Positions 34,381 through 42,885 of a stretch of 64,000 nt of DNA are shown one piece after another. The stretch is taken from the NCBI GenBank assembly GCA_938002255.1, contig CALLAL010000038.1, positions 20,711 to 84,710 on the forward strand, read 5' to 3'. The notes under the pieces are model-generated. The model did no database searches. It saw only the letters and a program-made list of their open reading frames with translations, and was not told the DNA's origin. The translations under genes and the position numbers were made by a program. Source of the stretch: an uncultured bacterium (GTDB lineage Bacteria; Desulfobacterota; BSN033; UBA1163). How positions within the stretch are numbered: the stretch's first letter is position 1; every line of letters begins with the position of its first letter.

Positions 34381-35535
34381 ATGGACTTCGAATTGACGCA
34401 AGAACAGAAAGATATTCAAAAGGCAGCAAGGGAATTTATTCAGGGAGAATACGATAAGGAAAAGATTCTTGAATGGGAAAAGAACCATACCTTCCCGAAA
34501 GAGGTATGGAAAAAAGCCTGCAAACTCGGGTTCATTGGCATCCATTTCCCTGAAGAATATGGAGGGCAAGGGTATGGGATTACAGAAAACATCCTGGTTG
34601 TAGAAGAGTTCTGCCGAAAAGATTCAGGGGTCGGCATTGCTGTAACACTGGCCGATTTCTCATCAGAGGTCATTCTCCGTTTCGGTACACCTGAACAGAA
34701 GAAAAAATATCTTGTCCCTGTTGCGCGAGGAGAATTCATCTCAGGAGGGGCTTATACCGAACCCAATCATGGAAGCGACATTACGTTGATGGGAACAACG
34801 GCGGTAAGACAGGGAGATTCTTTTGTTATTAACGGAACAAAAACCTTTATCACGAACGGGACCCTTGCGGACTTCTTCGTCGTTCTCTGTCAGACCGATC
34901 CCCATGCAAAACCGTCCTACCGGGGTCAATGCACCATACTCGTCGAAAAAGGGACAAAGGGATTGGATGCCACAGAAATCACACCCAAAATGGGAATTCG
35001 ATTGACCTCAACCGCTGAGCTCTCCTTTAGCGATGTGAGGGTTCCTCTGACGAATCTGATTGGTGAGGAGAACAAAGGGTTCTATCAGGTTCTCGAATTC
35101 TTCGACGAGAGTAGAATCGAAATTGCGGCACAAGGGCTTGGGATCGCCCAGGGAGCTTTTGACCGAGCTTTAGACTATGCAAAGCAGAGAGAACAGTTTG
35201 GAAGAAAGATCGTTGATTTTCAAATTACCCAGCACAAATTGGCAGACATGGCCACTAAGATAGAGACAGCCAGACTCCTGACTTACAAAGCGGCCTGGAA
35301 CTATGATCAGGGCCGGATCGATCCGAAACTAACCTCTATGGCAAAGATGTTTGCAGGAAAGGTGGCCGTAGAAGTAGCGGATGAAGCCATCCAGATCTTC
35401 GGGGGCTACGGATATATCACCGAATATGAAGTCGAACGATTTTATCGCGACGCCAAAATCACAGAAATTTATGAGGGCACCAAAGAGATCCAGAAGAATA
35501 CGATCGCCAGTGCATTGATTGGGAAGCTAAAATAA
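34381..35535 (+). CDS. Acyl-CoA dehydrogenase 2 (ETF-linked)
   Basis: Acyl-CoA dehydrogenase of 384 residues. MDFELTQEQKDIQKAAREF is the standard start, ISGGAYTEPNHGSDITLMGTTA contacts the flavin, and FGGYGYITEYEVERFYRDAKITEIYEGTKEIQKNTIA holds the end of the active site. The YEGTKEI sequence keeps the usual glutamate but replaces the common TSE by TKE. It is 10 bp after etfA, so this pair is presumably dedicated. Such adjacency is also seen for bifurcating butyryl-CoA dehydrogenase/EtfAB, though here the reaction direction is unknown. Confidence 0.9.
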   Translation: MDFELTQEQKDIQKAAREFIQGEYDKEKILEWEKNHTFPKEVWKKACKLGFIGIHFPEEYGGQGYGITENILVVEEFCRKDSGVGIAVTLADFSSEVILRFGTPEQKKKYLVPVARGEFISGGAYTEPNHGSDITLMGTTAVRQGDSFVINGTKTFITNGTLADFFVVLCQTDPHAKPSYRGQCTILVEKGTKGLDATEITPKMGIRLTSTAELSFSDVRVPLTNLIGEENKGFYQVLEFFDESRIEIAAQGLGIAQGAFDRALDYAKQREQFGRKIVDFQITQHKLADMATKIETARLLTYKAAWNYDQGRIDPKLTSMAKMFAGKVAVEVADEAIQIFGGYGYITEYEVERFYRDAKITEIYEGTKEIQKNTIASALIGKLK

Positions 35536-35589
35536 CGGAAAAATTCTAAATTCGAAATCGGAAACACGAAACAATAAAGGGACCTTGAA

Positions 35590-37851
35590 GTGTTGGAAGA
35601 AGAAAAGGAAAAAGTGATTCCTGAAGCCCTTATTATCGGTGCCGGGATAGCCGGGATGCAGGCTGCCCTTGACATTGCTGATAAGGGATTCAAAGTCCAT
35701 CTGGTGGAAAAGGACCCATCCATCGGTGGCCATATGGCCCAGCTGGATAAGACCTTCCCTACCCTTGACTGCTCGGCCTGCATCATCACCCCGAAAATGG
35801 TGGATACAGCCAATCATCCCAACATCAACCTTCTCACCTACTCTGAAGTGGTTGACATTGAAGGAAAAGCTGGTCATTTTAAGGTCACCGTTCGAAAGAA
35901 ACCCCGTTACGTTGATGTCACCAAATGCACCGCCTGCGCGGACTGTGTGGCCCAGTGTCCAGTCACACTACCCAATGAATTCGATATGGGCCTTGGAACC
36001 AGAAAAGCGATTTACATCCCTTTCCCCCAGGCTGTTCCTCTCAAATACACGATGGATCGAAGGGGCATTCCACCTTGCACAGCGGCTTGCCCACTTCACT
36101 GCAATGCCCAGGGTTATGTGGCTCTCATTTCCCAAGGAAAGTTTAAAGAGGCCCTGGCTTTGGTGAGAAAGACCCTTCCCTTTCCGGGCATTCTCGGATA
36201 TGTTTGCGCTCATCCCTGTGAATGGGAATGCAAACGAATAGAAGTCGATCGACCTGTTTCCATCTGCGCTCTGAAAAGGTTTCTGGTCGATCACGTGGAA
36301 GAACCTGAAATCCATCTTTCCCCTGTGGAAGAAAAACCACAAAAGGTAGCTATTGTTGGGGCAGGCCCTGCCGGTTTAACAGCGGCCTTTGATCTCCGGC
36401 TCAAAGGATATCAGGTGACCCTTTTCGAATCGAAAGAGCAATTGGGCGGGCTTCTCATCTATGGATTCCCTTCCTATCGTCTTCCGAGAGAAGTGGTGAA
36501 AAAAGACCTCTCTGTGATTGAAAGAATGGGGATAGAAATCCGTTTCAATACCCAGGTGGGAAAGGATTTATCCTTCGATGAAATTTTAAAGACCTATGAT
36601 GCCATCTTTTTATCCGTTGGCTCAACTGGAGCTGAAACCATCATCCAATCCTCATCAGGTTTAAAAAGGGACAGACGGGGAATGATTCAGGTTGAACCGC
36701 TTACTCTCGAAACAGGCCTTCAGAAGGTCTTTGCAGGCGGTGACGGGGTGACCGGACCTGGGACCATCATCGAGGCCATGGCACAGGGAAGAAAAGGAGC
36801 CATCTCCATTGACCGATATCTTCGGGGAGAAGACCTCCGCTGCGAAAGAACAACGGAAGGGAGACAGTTCTCCCCGATGCAGAACATTCTCCCTGATTCA
36901 AAACGGATAGAACGGGAGACGCTTCCCCATATGGTCAAACCCATCGAACCGGGTTTAACTCTTGAGGAGGCGATCGAAGAGGCGAAACGCTGTCTGAGCT
37001 GTGGGGGATGTTCAGACTGCGGGGAGTGTGCCAAATATTGCCAACCTAAAGCCATTGCCTATGACATGGAAGAAGAAACGATTGAACTTCACGTCGGAGC
37101 AATTATTCTTGCAACAGGATTCGATCCTTTTAATCCAACTTTAAAACCGGAATTTGGCTATGGCCTTTATCCAAACGTCCTTCATGGCATTGAGATGGAG
37201 CGACTCTGTTCTGCCTCGGGTCCGACGAAAGGAGAAATCCTGATTCAGGGTAAGAAGCCCAAGGAGATCATCTTTATTCACTGTGTGGGGTCGAGAGATA
37301 AAACCGTGGGCAATGAATACTGTTCACGGGTCTGCTGTATGTACACGGCCAAGCAGGCCCATCTGGTGCGGGATAAAATCCCGGACGCCCATATCACCGT
37401 GCTCTACATGGATGTGAGAGCCTTCGGGAAAGGATTTGAGGAATTCTATGAACGAGTCCAGAAAGAGCAAATCATTTATCGGAGAGCCAATCCCTCTGAG
37501 GTCTATCGAAAAAACGGAAAATTGGTGGTAAGGGCTGAAGATACACTCCTTGGAGAACCGGTGGAACTGGAAGCAGATCTCGTCGTTCTTGCTTCAGGTC
37601 TGATCCCCAGGCGAGAAGACGATCTTTTGAAAAAGAGGCTCGGCATGGAAAGTTCCTCAGACCGATTCTATGCAGAGGCTCCAGGGCTGGATCCCATTCT
37701 CACAGGGGTAGAAGGAATCTTTTTAGCGGGATGCTGCCAGGGCCCCAAGGATATCCCGGACACCGTTGCCCAGGCTAGCGGCGCAGCGGCTCTCGCCTGC
37801 GCCCTATTGGCCAAAGGAAGGAAAACAACCGTTCCGAGTTCGGAGTCATGA
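35590..37851 (+). CDS. HdrA-like flavoprotein with an inserted GltD-type FAD domain
   Basis: A 753-residue soluble flavoprotein. HdrA part 1: FAD motif GAGIAGMQ (17-24), the FAD-adjacent cluster motif LDCSACIITPK (59-69) and CTACADCVAQCP (113-124). About 313 residues (roughly 158-470) are then inserted: a GltD/NfnB-like Fe-S region (CTAACPLHC, CAHPCEWEC) and a second FAD domain (VAIVGAGPAGL at 253-263, VFAGGDGVTGPGTIIEA at 380-396). The usual NAD(P)H Rossmann domain of GltD is missing. HdrA resumes with CSDCGECAKYCQPKAIA (474-490) and GCCQGPKDIPDTVAQA. Start is GTG 35590 after AAAGGGA. It presumably passes electrons between ETF/Nuo-like proteins and HdrBC. Confidence 0.85.
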   Translation: MLEEEKEKVIPEALIIGAGIAGMQAALDIADKGFKVHLVEKDPSIGGHMAQLDKTFPTLDCSACIITPKMVDTANHPNINLLTYSEVVDIEGKAGHFKVTVRKKPRYVDVTKCTACADCVAQCPVTLPNEFDMGLGTRKAIYIPFPQAVPLKYTMDRRGIPPCTAACPLHCNAQGYVALISQGKFKEALALVRKTLPFPGILGYVCAHPCEWECKRIEVDRPVSICALKRFLVDHVEEPEIHLSPVEEKPQKVAIVGAGPAGLTAAFDLRLKGYQVTLFESKEQLGGLLIYGFPSYRLPREVVKKDLSVIERMGIEIRFNTQVGKDLSFDEILKTYDAIFLSVGSTGAETIIQSSSGLKRDRRGMIQVEPLTLETGLQKVFAGGDGVTGPGTIIEAMAQGRKGAISIDRYLRGEDLRCERTTEGRQFSPMQNILPDSKRIERETLPHMVKPIEPGLTLEEAIEEAKRCLSCGGCSDCGECAKYCQPKAIAYDMEEETIELHVGAIILATGFDPFNPTLKPEFGYGLYPNVLHGIEMERLCSASGPTKGEILIQGKKPKEIIFIHCVGSRDKTVGNEYCSRVCCMYTAKQAHLVRDKIPDAHITVLYMDVRAFGKGFEEFYERVQKEQIIYRRANPSEVYRKNGKLVVRAEDTLLGEPVELEADLVVLASGLIPRREDDLLKKRLGMESSSDRFYAEAPGLDPILTGVEGIFLAGCCQGPKDIPDTVAQASGAAALACALLAKGRKTTVPSSES

Positions 37852-37885
37852 GTTCGGAGTTAACGATTTAGTTTGTATTGATATT

Positions 37886-37905
37886 GGGCGCTATGCGCTT
37901 TGCCC
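37886..37905. repeat. Intergenic repeat family A, copy 2
   Basis: GGGCGCTATGCGCTTTGCCC is self-complementary at its ends (GGGC/GCCC) and uses the GCTATGCGC words of the family A repeats. It lies in the 72-bp gap between the two HdrA genes. Confidence 0.4.
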
Positions 37906-37923
37906 GATGCCTGATGCGGTAAA

Positions 37924-39861
37924 ATGATGAAGATCGGTGTGTATATCTGCCATTGCGGAATCAACATTGCAGCCACAGTCGATGTGGAAAAGGTCACTGC
38001 CTTTGCCCGAACCCTTCCTCATGTGGCTATTGCCCGGAACTATCAGTATATGTGTTCAGATCCCGGTCAGGACCTGATTAAGAATGATATCAAAAATGAG
38101 AAATTAGATCGCATTGTGGTAGCTGCCTGTTCTCCAAGAATGCATGAAGTGACCTACCGAAAAGCCTGTCGTAGCGCAGGCCTAAATCCCTATTTCTTCG
38201 AAATGGCCAATATTCGAGAACAGTGCAGTTGGGTTCATCCCGATAAAGAGGAAGGGACCCAAAAGGCCATGGATCTAATCGCCTCCGCAGTAGCAAAAGT
38301 CTCCCTCCATGAACCCTTAGAGGAGAATGAAGTTGGAGTCACTCCCTCGGTTCTGGTGATTGGGGGAGGCATCGCGGGCATCCAGGCAAGCCTGGATATC
38401 GCCGAATCAGGCTTTGAGGTTTTTCTGGTTGAAAAAGCTCCATCTCCTGGAGGACATCTGGCTCAGATTGATCGAACGTTTCCTGATCTCGCGGAAACCT
38501 CCACCACATTGCTTCCAAAATTGAAGGCCCTTCAAGCCCATCCGCAGATCCACCTTCTTACCCAAAGCGAGGTAGAAGGGGTTGAAGGTTTTGTCGGAAA
38601 CTTTAAGGTGAGAATCCGGCACCTTCCCAGATACGTCAATCATGAGAAATGTACCTGTTGTAAAAAATGTGAAGAAGTTTGTCCGGTTCGCGTTCCAAAC
38701 GAATTGAATATGGGACTGGATCAGAGGCCTGCGATCTATCTCCCCTTCCCGAACGCCATTCCGCATAGTTACACGATCGATTCAAAAAATTGCCTCTTCT
38801 TCCAATCCGGAGAGTGTGGGAAATGCCGTGAGATCTGCCCTGAATCTGCCGTTCAATTTGAAGAGATCGGAATGGAATTTGAGGCAAAGGTTGGGACGAT
38901 CCTCGTGGCCACAGGTTACGATCCTTTTGACCCGAAGTTAAAACCGGAATTGGGATATGGTCGCTACAGGAATGTGATCACCAGCCTTGAATTGGAGAGA
39001 CTCCTTTCATCGGAGGGACCGACTCAGGGCAAACTTCTGGTTGATGGTAAGGAACCCCGACATATCGTCTTCATCCAGTGCGTCGGCTCACGAGATAAGA
39101 CGGTAAACAATGAGTACTGTTCAAGAGTCTGCTGTATGTATACGGCAAAACACGCCTACCTGGTGAAAGACCGGATTCCTGATGCCCGTGTCACCATCTG
39201 TTACATCGATATCCGGGCCTTTGGTAAAGGATATGAACAGTTTTACGAAACTGTTCAGAAAAAGGGCGTCTTCTATCGTAAGGGGGTCCCTTCTGAAATC
39301 TATGAGAGAAATGGAAAATTAATCGTGAAAGCCGATGATGAACTCCTGGGCGAACCTTACGAGGAGGAAGCAGATCTGGTGGTTCTTGCCGTGGGACTAA
39401 CACAGAGACAGGATGCAGATCATTTGAGAAGTCTTCTCAAGCTCTCTCTTTCCCCGGACCGGTTCTACCTCGAGGCCCATCCCAAATTGCGACCTCTCGA
39501 TACTGCTACCGATGGAATCTTTCTCGCAGGAACCTGCCAGGGGCCAAAAGACATCTACGATACGATCTCTCAAGCTCACGGGGCAGCCTCCAGGGCAACC
39601 ATTCCGCTGTTTTCTGGAAAGGTAAAAATCGAACCCATCACCGCTTGGGTCGATGAACTGATGTGTGCCGGATGCGGTCTCTGTGAGCAGATCTGTGAAT
39701 ATCGGGCACTTAAAATCGATCCCTATCGAAAGGTGATGACGGTGAATGAAGCCCTCTGTAAGGGATGTGGAGCCTGTAATGCCACCTGTCCTTCGAGTGC
39801 CATCACCTTAAGGCATTTCAAGACGGAACAAATCATGGCCCAACTCCGTGAAGTTTGTTGA
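37924..39861 (+). CDS. HdrA-like flavoprotein 2 (standard architecture, FAD-proximal cysteines missing)
   Basis: HdrA paralogue of 645 residues. N-terminal CHCGINI (9-15) with the HdrA start domain and Cys-rich AACSPRMHE; FAD motif VIGGGIAGIQ (145-154); CTCCKKCEEVCP (243-254) and CGKCREICP (298-306); C-terminal ferredoxin with CAGCGLCEQIC and CKGCGACNATCP. It lacks the GltD insertion of its neighbour. The conserved DCSAC motif after TFP is replaced by AETSTT (190-195), so the cluster normally held there cannot be ligated in the same way. It may pair with the preceding protein, each supplying parts the other lacks. ATG 37924 or 37927. Confidence 0.87.
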   Translation: MMKIGVYICHCGINIAATVDVEKVTAFARTLPHVAIARNYQYMCSDPGQDLIKNDIKNEKLDRIVVAACSPRMHEVTYRKACRSAGLNPYFFEMANIREQCSWVHPDKEEGTQKAMDLIASAVAKVSLHEPLEENEVGVTPSVLVIGGGIAGIQASLDIAESGFEVFLVEKAPSPGGHLAQIDRTFPDLAETSTTLLPKLKALQAHPQIHLLTQSEVEGVEGFVGNFKVRIRHLPRYVNHEKCTCCKKCEEVCPVRVPNELNMGLDQRPAIYLPFPNAIPHSYTIDSKNCLFFQSGECGKCREICPESAVQFEEIGMEFEAKVGTILVATGYDPFDPKLKPELGYGRYRNVITSLELERLLSSEGPTQGKLLVDGKEPRHIVFIQCVGSRDKTVNNEYCSRVCCMYTAKHAYLVKDRIPDARVTICYIDIRAFGKGYEQFYETVQKKGVFYRKGVPSEIYERNGKLIVKADDELLGEPYEEEADLVVLAVGLTQRQDADHLRSLLKLSLSPDRFYLEAHPKLRPLDTATDGIFLAGTCQGPKDIYDTISQAHGAASRATIPLFSGKVKIEPITAWVDELMCAGCGLCEQICEYRALKIDPYRKVMTVNEALCKGCGACNATCPSSAITLRHFKTEQIMAQLREVC

Positions 39862-39925
39862 CCCTTTGCCCTATCCCCGCTCCTCGAGGGGGAAGGGGTG
39901 ATCATTTGAAATTGAGTTTTTCCAT

Positions 39926-40450
39926 ATGGAAAAAGGCCTCATTCAGGTTTATACAGGCAACGGCAAAGGGAAAACCACAGCAGCCCTGGGGTTGGCGTTC
40001 AGGGCAGCAGGACACGGGTTGAAAACACTGATGATCCAGTTTATGAAGGGGAATATTCAATATGGTGAACTGGAATCGGCTAAAAAGCTCTCTCCCTATC
40101 TCACCATCCAACAGATGGGCAGAGAGACGTTTGTTTCCAAAACCAATCCTGACCCAGTAGACATCGAATGGGCGAACAAGGGACTGGCTCTGGCAAAAGA
40201 AGCAATGTTCAGTGGAATGTACGACATCCTCATTCTCGACGAAATCAATGTAGCGGTTGATTTCAATTTAATTTCACTCTCCGAGGTTCTTCAGCTATTA
40301 GACTCTAAACCTGCATCTATTGAGCTCATTCTTACCGGAAGAAATGCCTCTCCGGAAATCGTAGAAAAAGCGGATTTGGTCACGGAAATGGTGGAACGAA
40401 AGCATCACTATCAGAAAGGAGTAAAAGCACGAAAGGGAGTCGAATTTTAA
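39926..40450 (+). CDS. cobO: Corrinoid adenosyltransferase (CobA/BtuR type)
   Basis: Transfers the adenosyl group of ATP to cob(I)alamin, making the adenosylcobalamin required by the mutases encoded downstream. The P-loop GNGKGKTTAALG is at residues 11-22, GHGLKTLMIQFMKG follows, and YDILILDEINVAVDF is the Walker B-like region. 174 residues is normal for the CobA/CobO family. Placement between the electron-transfer block and two B12-dependent mutase operons explains its role as cofactor supplier. ATG 39926 follows a GC-rich hairpin in a 64-bp gap. Confidence 0.9.
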   Translation: MEKGLIQVYTGNGKGKTTAALGLAFRAAGHGLKTLMIQFMKGNIQYGELESAKKLSPYLTIQQMGRETFVSKTNPDPVDIEWANKGLALAKEAMFSGMYDILILDEINVAVDFNLISLSEVLQLLDSKPASIELILTGRNASPEIVEKADLVTEMVERKHHYQKGVKARKGVEF

Positions 40451-40529
40451 CGATTTAAGTTTTTAATGCCCTGCAAGCCATCGCTATATTTCATCAAACC
40501 TTGAGCTTTGAATAAAGGGGGTGGGGTCC

Positions 40530-42203
40530 ATGTTCAAAGAAGATCAACTCAAGAAGGTCGGAGAGGAGAAGAAAAGATGGGTGAACGACCTTTCAAAACT
40601 ACTCTCCGAAACGCCTGAACGTCTGCCCCGTTTCACCACCGTTTCAGATCTCGAGATCAAGGGTCTTTACACTCCAGAAGATATCAAGGATCTCGATTAC
40701 GCCAGAGATATCGGCTTTCCTGGAATCTACCCCTTCACACGAGGCGTTCAACCTTCCATGTACAGAGGAAGGCTCTGGACGATGAGAATGTTTTCGGGTC
40801 TGGGAGGACCGGAAGAGACCAATCAACGTTTTCACTATCTTCTTAACCACGGCGAGACAGGACTCTCTATCGCTTTTCATTACCCTACCTTGATGGGCTA
40901 CGACAGCGACTCTCCCATGGCAAGGGGAGAAATCGGAAAATGTGGTGTGGCTGTGGATACCCTGAAGGACATGGAGATTCTCTTCGAGGGAATCCCCCTC
41001 GATAAGGTCACGACATCGATGACGATCAACCCTCCTGCGTCCATTCTTCTGGCGATGTATATTGTCGTTGCAGAAAAACAGGGAGTGAGCAAAAGGGAAA
41101 TTGGAGGGACAATTCAGAACGACATGCTGAAGGAATTCATCGCTCAGAAGACCTTCATGCTTCCTCCCAAGCCTTCCCTCCGGATTATTGTGGATACCAT
41201 CGAATATTGCACCAAGGAAGTTCCCCGTTGGAACACCATCAGCATCAGTGGCTATCACATTCGCGAGGCAGGCTCCACGGCAGTCCAGGAATTAGCCTTT
41301 ACTCTGGCGGATGGGATTGCCTACGTGGAAGCGGCTATGGAAAGAGGCTTGGACGTGGATGAGTTTGCTCCAAGGCTTTCCTTCTTCTTCGATTCACACA
41401 TCGACTTCTTTGAAGAAATTGCAAAATTCAGAGCGGCCCGAAGGATCTGGGCAAAAGTGATGAGAGAGCGTTTTATGGCTAAAAAACCCCGATCCTGGAT
41501 GCTAAGGTTCCACACCCAAACCGCTGGCTGTTCCTTAACGGCTCAGCAACCTTTTAATAATGTAGTTCGAACCGCCTACGAAGCTCTGGCAGCTGTTCTG
41601 GGAGGAACACAATCCCTCCATACCAACTCCCTCGATGAGACCTATGCGATTCCTACAGAGGAAGCCGTAACCATTGCCCTTCGAACACAGCAGATCCTTG
41701 CCGAAGAAACGGGCGTGGCAAATACCATCGACCCCCTGGCTGGCTCTTATTTTGTGGAAGCCCTGACCAATGAGATGGAAGAAAAAGCATGGGAGTATAT
41801 TCGTAAAATCGATGACATGGGAGGCATGCTGAAAGCGATCGAAAGGGGTTATCCACAGATGGAGATTGCAGAGGCCGCCTACCGATATCAACGCCAGATC
41901 GACTCCAGGGAGAAAGTCATTGTCGGGGTCAACAAATATGTAACAGATCATCCACCCATCACCATATGGAGAATGCGACCCGAAATTGAAGAGAGGCAAC
42001 TAAATAGGCTTCAGGAGGTCCGAAGGACACGCAATCATGCTCGGGTCAAAGACTGTCTTGAACAAATCCGAAAAGCCTCTCTGACAAACGAAAACCTGAT
42101 GCCTCATATTATCAATGCTGTGAGAGAATATGCCACGATCCAAGAAATCTGCGATGTCTGGCGTGAGGTCTTTGGAAGATACACCGATCCGGGATACTTT
42201 TAA
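40530..42203 (+). CDS. B12-dependent acyl-CoA mutase, large subunit, isobutyryl-CoA-mutase-like
   Basis: Large (substrate-binding TIM barrel) subunit of an adenosylcobalamin acyl-CoA mutase, 557 residues. [18 protein letters not shown] (69-86), YDSD (124-127) and [12 protein letters not shown] near 240 place it in the methylmalonyl-CoA mutase superfamily. The position of MCM Tyr89 is Phe88 and that of Arg207 is Gln206 (EFIAQK), the pattern described for isobutyryl-CoA mutase, so a non-carboxylated acyl-CoA is the likely substrate. AFHYPT (115-120) has His where the family has Asp. [22 protein letters not shown] also fits ICM. ATG 40530 follows GGGGGTGG. The B12 subunit is separate, at 42307. 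Confidence 0.85.
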   Translation: MFKEDQLKKVGEEKKRWVNDLSKLLSETPERLPRFTTVSDLEIKGLYTPEDIKDLDYARDIGFPGIYPFTRGVQPSMYRGRLWTMRMFSGLGGPEETNQRFHYLLNHGETGLSIAFHYPTLMGYDSDSPMARGEIGKCGVAVDTLKDMEILFEGIPLDKVTTSMTINPPASILLAMYIVVAEKQGVSKREIGGTIQNDMLKEFIAQKTFMLPPKPSLRIIVDTIEYCTKEVPRWNTISISGYHIREAGSTAVQELAFTLADGIAYVEAAMERGLDVDEFAPRLSFFFDSHIDFFEEIAKFRAARRIWAKVMRERFMAKKPRSWMLRFHTQTAGCSLTAQQPFNNVVRTAYEALAAVLGGTQSLHTNSLDETYAIPTEEAVTIALRTQQILAEETGVANTIDPLAGSYFVEALTNEMEEKAWEYIRKIDDMGGMLKAIERGYPQMEIAEAAYRYQRQIDSREKVIVGVNKYVTDHPPITIWRMRPEIEERQLNRLQEVRRTRNHARVKDCLEQIRKASLTNENLMPHIINAVREYATIQEICDVWREVFGRYTDPGYF

Positions 42204-42306
42204 ATAGAGGATGGAGAGATAAAAATTCCTGGGGTGTTAAATTTTAATTTTCTCAATCCGAATTTCCCATGCCGAAATCTGTAATCTGAGAATGAGGGAG
42301 GAATCC

Positions 42307-42708
42307 ATGGAACGAAAAGTTCGCATCCTGATCGCCAAGCCTGGATTGGACGGACATGATCGTGGAGCGAAAGTGATTGCAAGAGGATTTCGCGATGCAG
42401 GATTCGAAGTGATCTATACAGGGCTTCATCAAACCCCGGAACAGATCGTGGCTGCTGCCATTCAGGAGGATGTGGACGGCATCGGCCTGTCTATCCTTTC
42501 CGGAGCCCATGATTATATCTTTCCGCAGGTCATCCAATTACTGAAAGAAAAAGGGGCAAATGATATTGTGGTATTTGGTGGAGGCATCATCCCTGAAGAA
42601 GATATACCTTCTTTGAAAGCATGCGGTGTGAAAGCGATCTTTGTGCCGGGAACATCCATTGAAGAAGCGATCAAATGGGTTCGGGAAAATATCAAGCCGA
42701 GGAGGTAG
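42307..42708 (+). CDS. B12-binding small subunit of acyl-CoA mutase 1
   Basis: Cobalamin-binding domain protein of 133 residues, homologous to the C-terminus of methylmalonyl-CoA mutase. GLDGHDRG (13-20) contains the DxHxxG motif whose histidine coordinates cobalt; SILSGAHDY and [12 protein letters not shown] complete the nucleotide-tail pocket. ATG 42307 has GGGAGG five bases upstream, so the in-frame ATG at 42292 is rejected. It follows the large-subunit gene by about 100 bp that holds AT-rich repeat-like sequence. Together they form a two-chain mutase, as in ICM and archaeal MCM. Confidence 0.9.
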   Translation: MERKVRILIAKPGLDGHDRGAKVIARGFRDAGFEVIYTGLHQTPEQIVAAAIQEDVDGIGLSILSGAHDYIFPQVIQLLKEKGANDIVVFGGGIIPEEDIPSLKACGVKAIFVPGTSIEEAIKWVRENIKPRR

Positions 42709-42743
42709 CTTCAGCAGAAGCCTTCATTATTTTTTAAATAAAC

Positions 42744-42774
42744 TTTACAGTTTACGTAAAGTGGCTTTTATGGT
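42744..42774 (+). promoter_or_regulatory. Candidate MerR-type promoter with operator 3 (CAGTTTACGTAAAGTG)
   Basis: TTTACA (42744-42749) and TATGGT (42769-42774) are separated by 19 bp, the long spacer typical of MerR-activated promoters. The operator CAGTTTACGTAAAGTG (42748-42763) sits between them, overlapping the -35. It precedes the thiolase-like/DUF35 operon at 42886. Sites at 11878 and 22575 share the motif. A small GCTTC/GAAGC hairpin at 42708-42721, with a T-run nine bases later, could weakly end the preceding operon. Confidence 0.55.
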
Positions 42775-42885
42775 AGGATAGGCTAATTTTTCAAAACGCA
42801 ACACATTTCATAAAACCGAGGAAGGGAGGTGAAGATTGAATAAGCGGTTAGAAATTTACCATTATAGAAAGGAGGCAAGGATCAC

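Noticed and set aside
35590..37851. Glutamate synthase small subunit or NfnB
   Set aside because: The GltD-like part is an internal insertion without the NAD(P)H domain, and the rest of the chain is HdrA.
40644..41258. 204-codon antisense open frame over the first mutase gene
   Set aside because: It mirrors a highly conserved gene on the other strand, has no ribosome site and no recognisable protein motif.
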